A stretch of DNA of 6,201 bases, taken from an uncultured Lachnospiraceae bacterium. Lineage in GTDB: Bacteria; Bacillota; Clostridia; Lachnospirales; Lachnospiraceae. Position numbers and translations under genes: made by a program. Positions 5,897-6,201 of the stretch are shown in pieces. Position 1 is the stretch's first letter, and every line of letters begins with the position of its first letter. The stretch covers positions 1 to 6,201 of the forward strand of contig CACZSB010000154.1 of NCBI GenBank assembly GCA_902783765.1, read 5' to 3'. The notes beneath the pieces were generated by a model. It was not told the DNA's origin. It did no database searches and worked only from the letters and a program-made list of their open reading frames with translations.

Positions 5897-6201
5897 ATGG
5901 GCAAAAAACCTGTTTTGGCAGTCATGGCCGCAGGAATCGGCAGCCGCTATGGCCAGGGAATCAAGCAACTGGCCGGGGTAGGCCCCGCCGGCGAGATAAT
6001 ACTGGATTATTCCCTTTACGACGCCCGGGAGGCGGGTTTCGAAAAGGTGGTCTTCATTATCCGTCACTCTCTGGAAGAGGATTTTAAGCGTATTATCGGC
6101 AAACGGGCGGAAAAGATTATGGAAGTGGCCTATGCCTTCCAGGAAAAAGAGGATCTGCCGGAAGGCTTTGTCTGTCCGGCGGAGCGGGTCAAGCCCTGGG
6201 G
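5897..6201 (+). CDS. Sugar-nucleotidyltransferase-like protein, 3' end beyond the window
   Basis: Only the first 101 codons are present. The protein starts MGKKPVLAVMAAGIGSRYG, the nucleotide-binding glycine-rich signature (GIGSRYG at 13-19, with Lys23 in GIKQL) of the NTP_transferase family, which couples a nucleotide to a phosphorylated sugar or alcohol. The following VGPAGEIILDYSLYDAREAG (28-47), KVVFIIR (50-56) and ERVKPWG (96-102) match a clostridial subgroup usually annotated only as nucleotidyltransferase family protein. Its substrate is not firmly known and may be a sugar-1-phosphate or choline phosphate. AGGAGG (5881-5886), 10 bases before the ATG, supports this start. The active-site aspartates and the C-terminal half are not visible. 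It is transcribed away from the VanW gene, and any operon partners lie outside. Confidence 0.88.
   Translation, partial: MGKKPVLAVMAAGIGSRYGQGIKQLAGVGPAGEIILDYSLYDAREAGFEKVVFIIRHSLEEDFKRIIGKRAEKIMEVAYAFQEKEDLPEGFVCPAERVKPW

Overview
The window looks like a chromosomal housekeeping segment from a member of the Bacillota, most likely class Clostridia. The signs are strong AGGAGG-type ribosome binding sites, sigma-A-like promoters, a long-form hibernation factor, a DegV protein, a VanW/YoaR-type secreted protein and tRNA genes that do not encode CCA. Base composition looks moderate (about half G+C by eye). I cannot name a genus.

Layout, left to right. Positions 1-185 hold the 3' part of a tRNA-Ser(GGA) gene, a complete tRNA-Asn(GTT) and a terminator. 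A near-consensus promoter then drives a secreted NlpC/P60 peptidoglycan hydrolase with two SH3-like domains and a long Ser/Ala/Arg-rich helical linker (307-1872, +). It converges on hpf (1945-2478, -), the long-form ribosome hibernation factor, and the two are separated by a strong bidirectional hairpin. hpf and a degV-family gene (2680-3636, +) diverge from a shared ~200-base region carrying both promoters. degV converges, across a second bidirectional terminator, on a large secreted VanW-domain protein (3721-5745, -). That gene diverges from a sugar-nucleotidyltransferase-like gene (5897 to the window edge, +), with back-to-back promoters between them.

Every protein gene appears to be its own transcription unit: each has a promoter, and each convergent gap has a terminator. 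Functionally the window pairs two envelope proteins with intracellular genes. One envelope protein is a peptide-cleaving hydrolase and the other a VanW protein that may act in peptidoglycan cross-linking. The intracellular genes cover stationary-phase ribosome storage, fatty-acid binding and possibly sugar-nucleotide or teichoic-acid precursor synthesis. I see no CRISPR array, insertion sequence, phage gene or attachment site. No non-coding stretch exceeds about 200 bases. The points most worth following up are the VanW protein with its unrecognised C-terminal module, the repeat-rich linker of the NlpC/P60 protein, and a promoter element shared by two of the genes. Nothing here amounts to a clearly new system.
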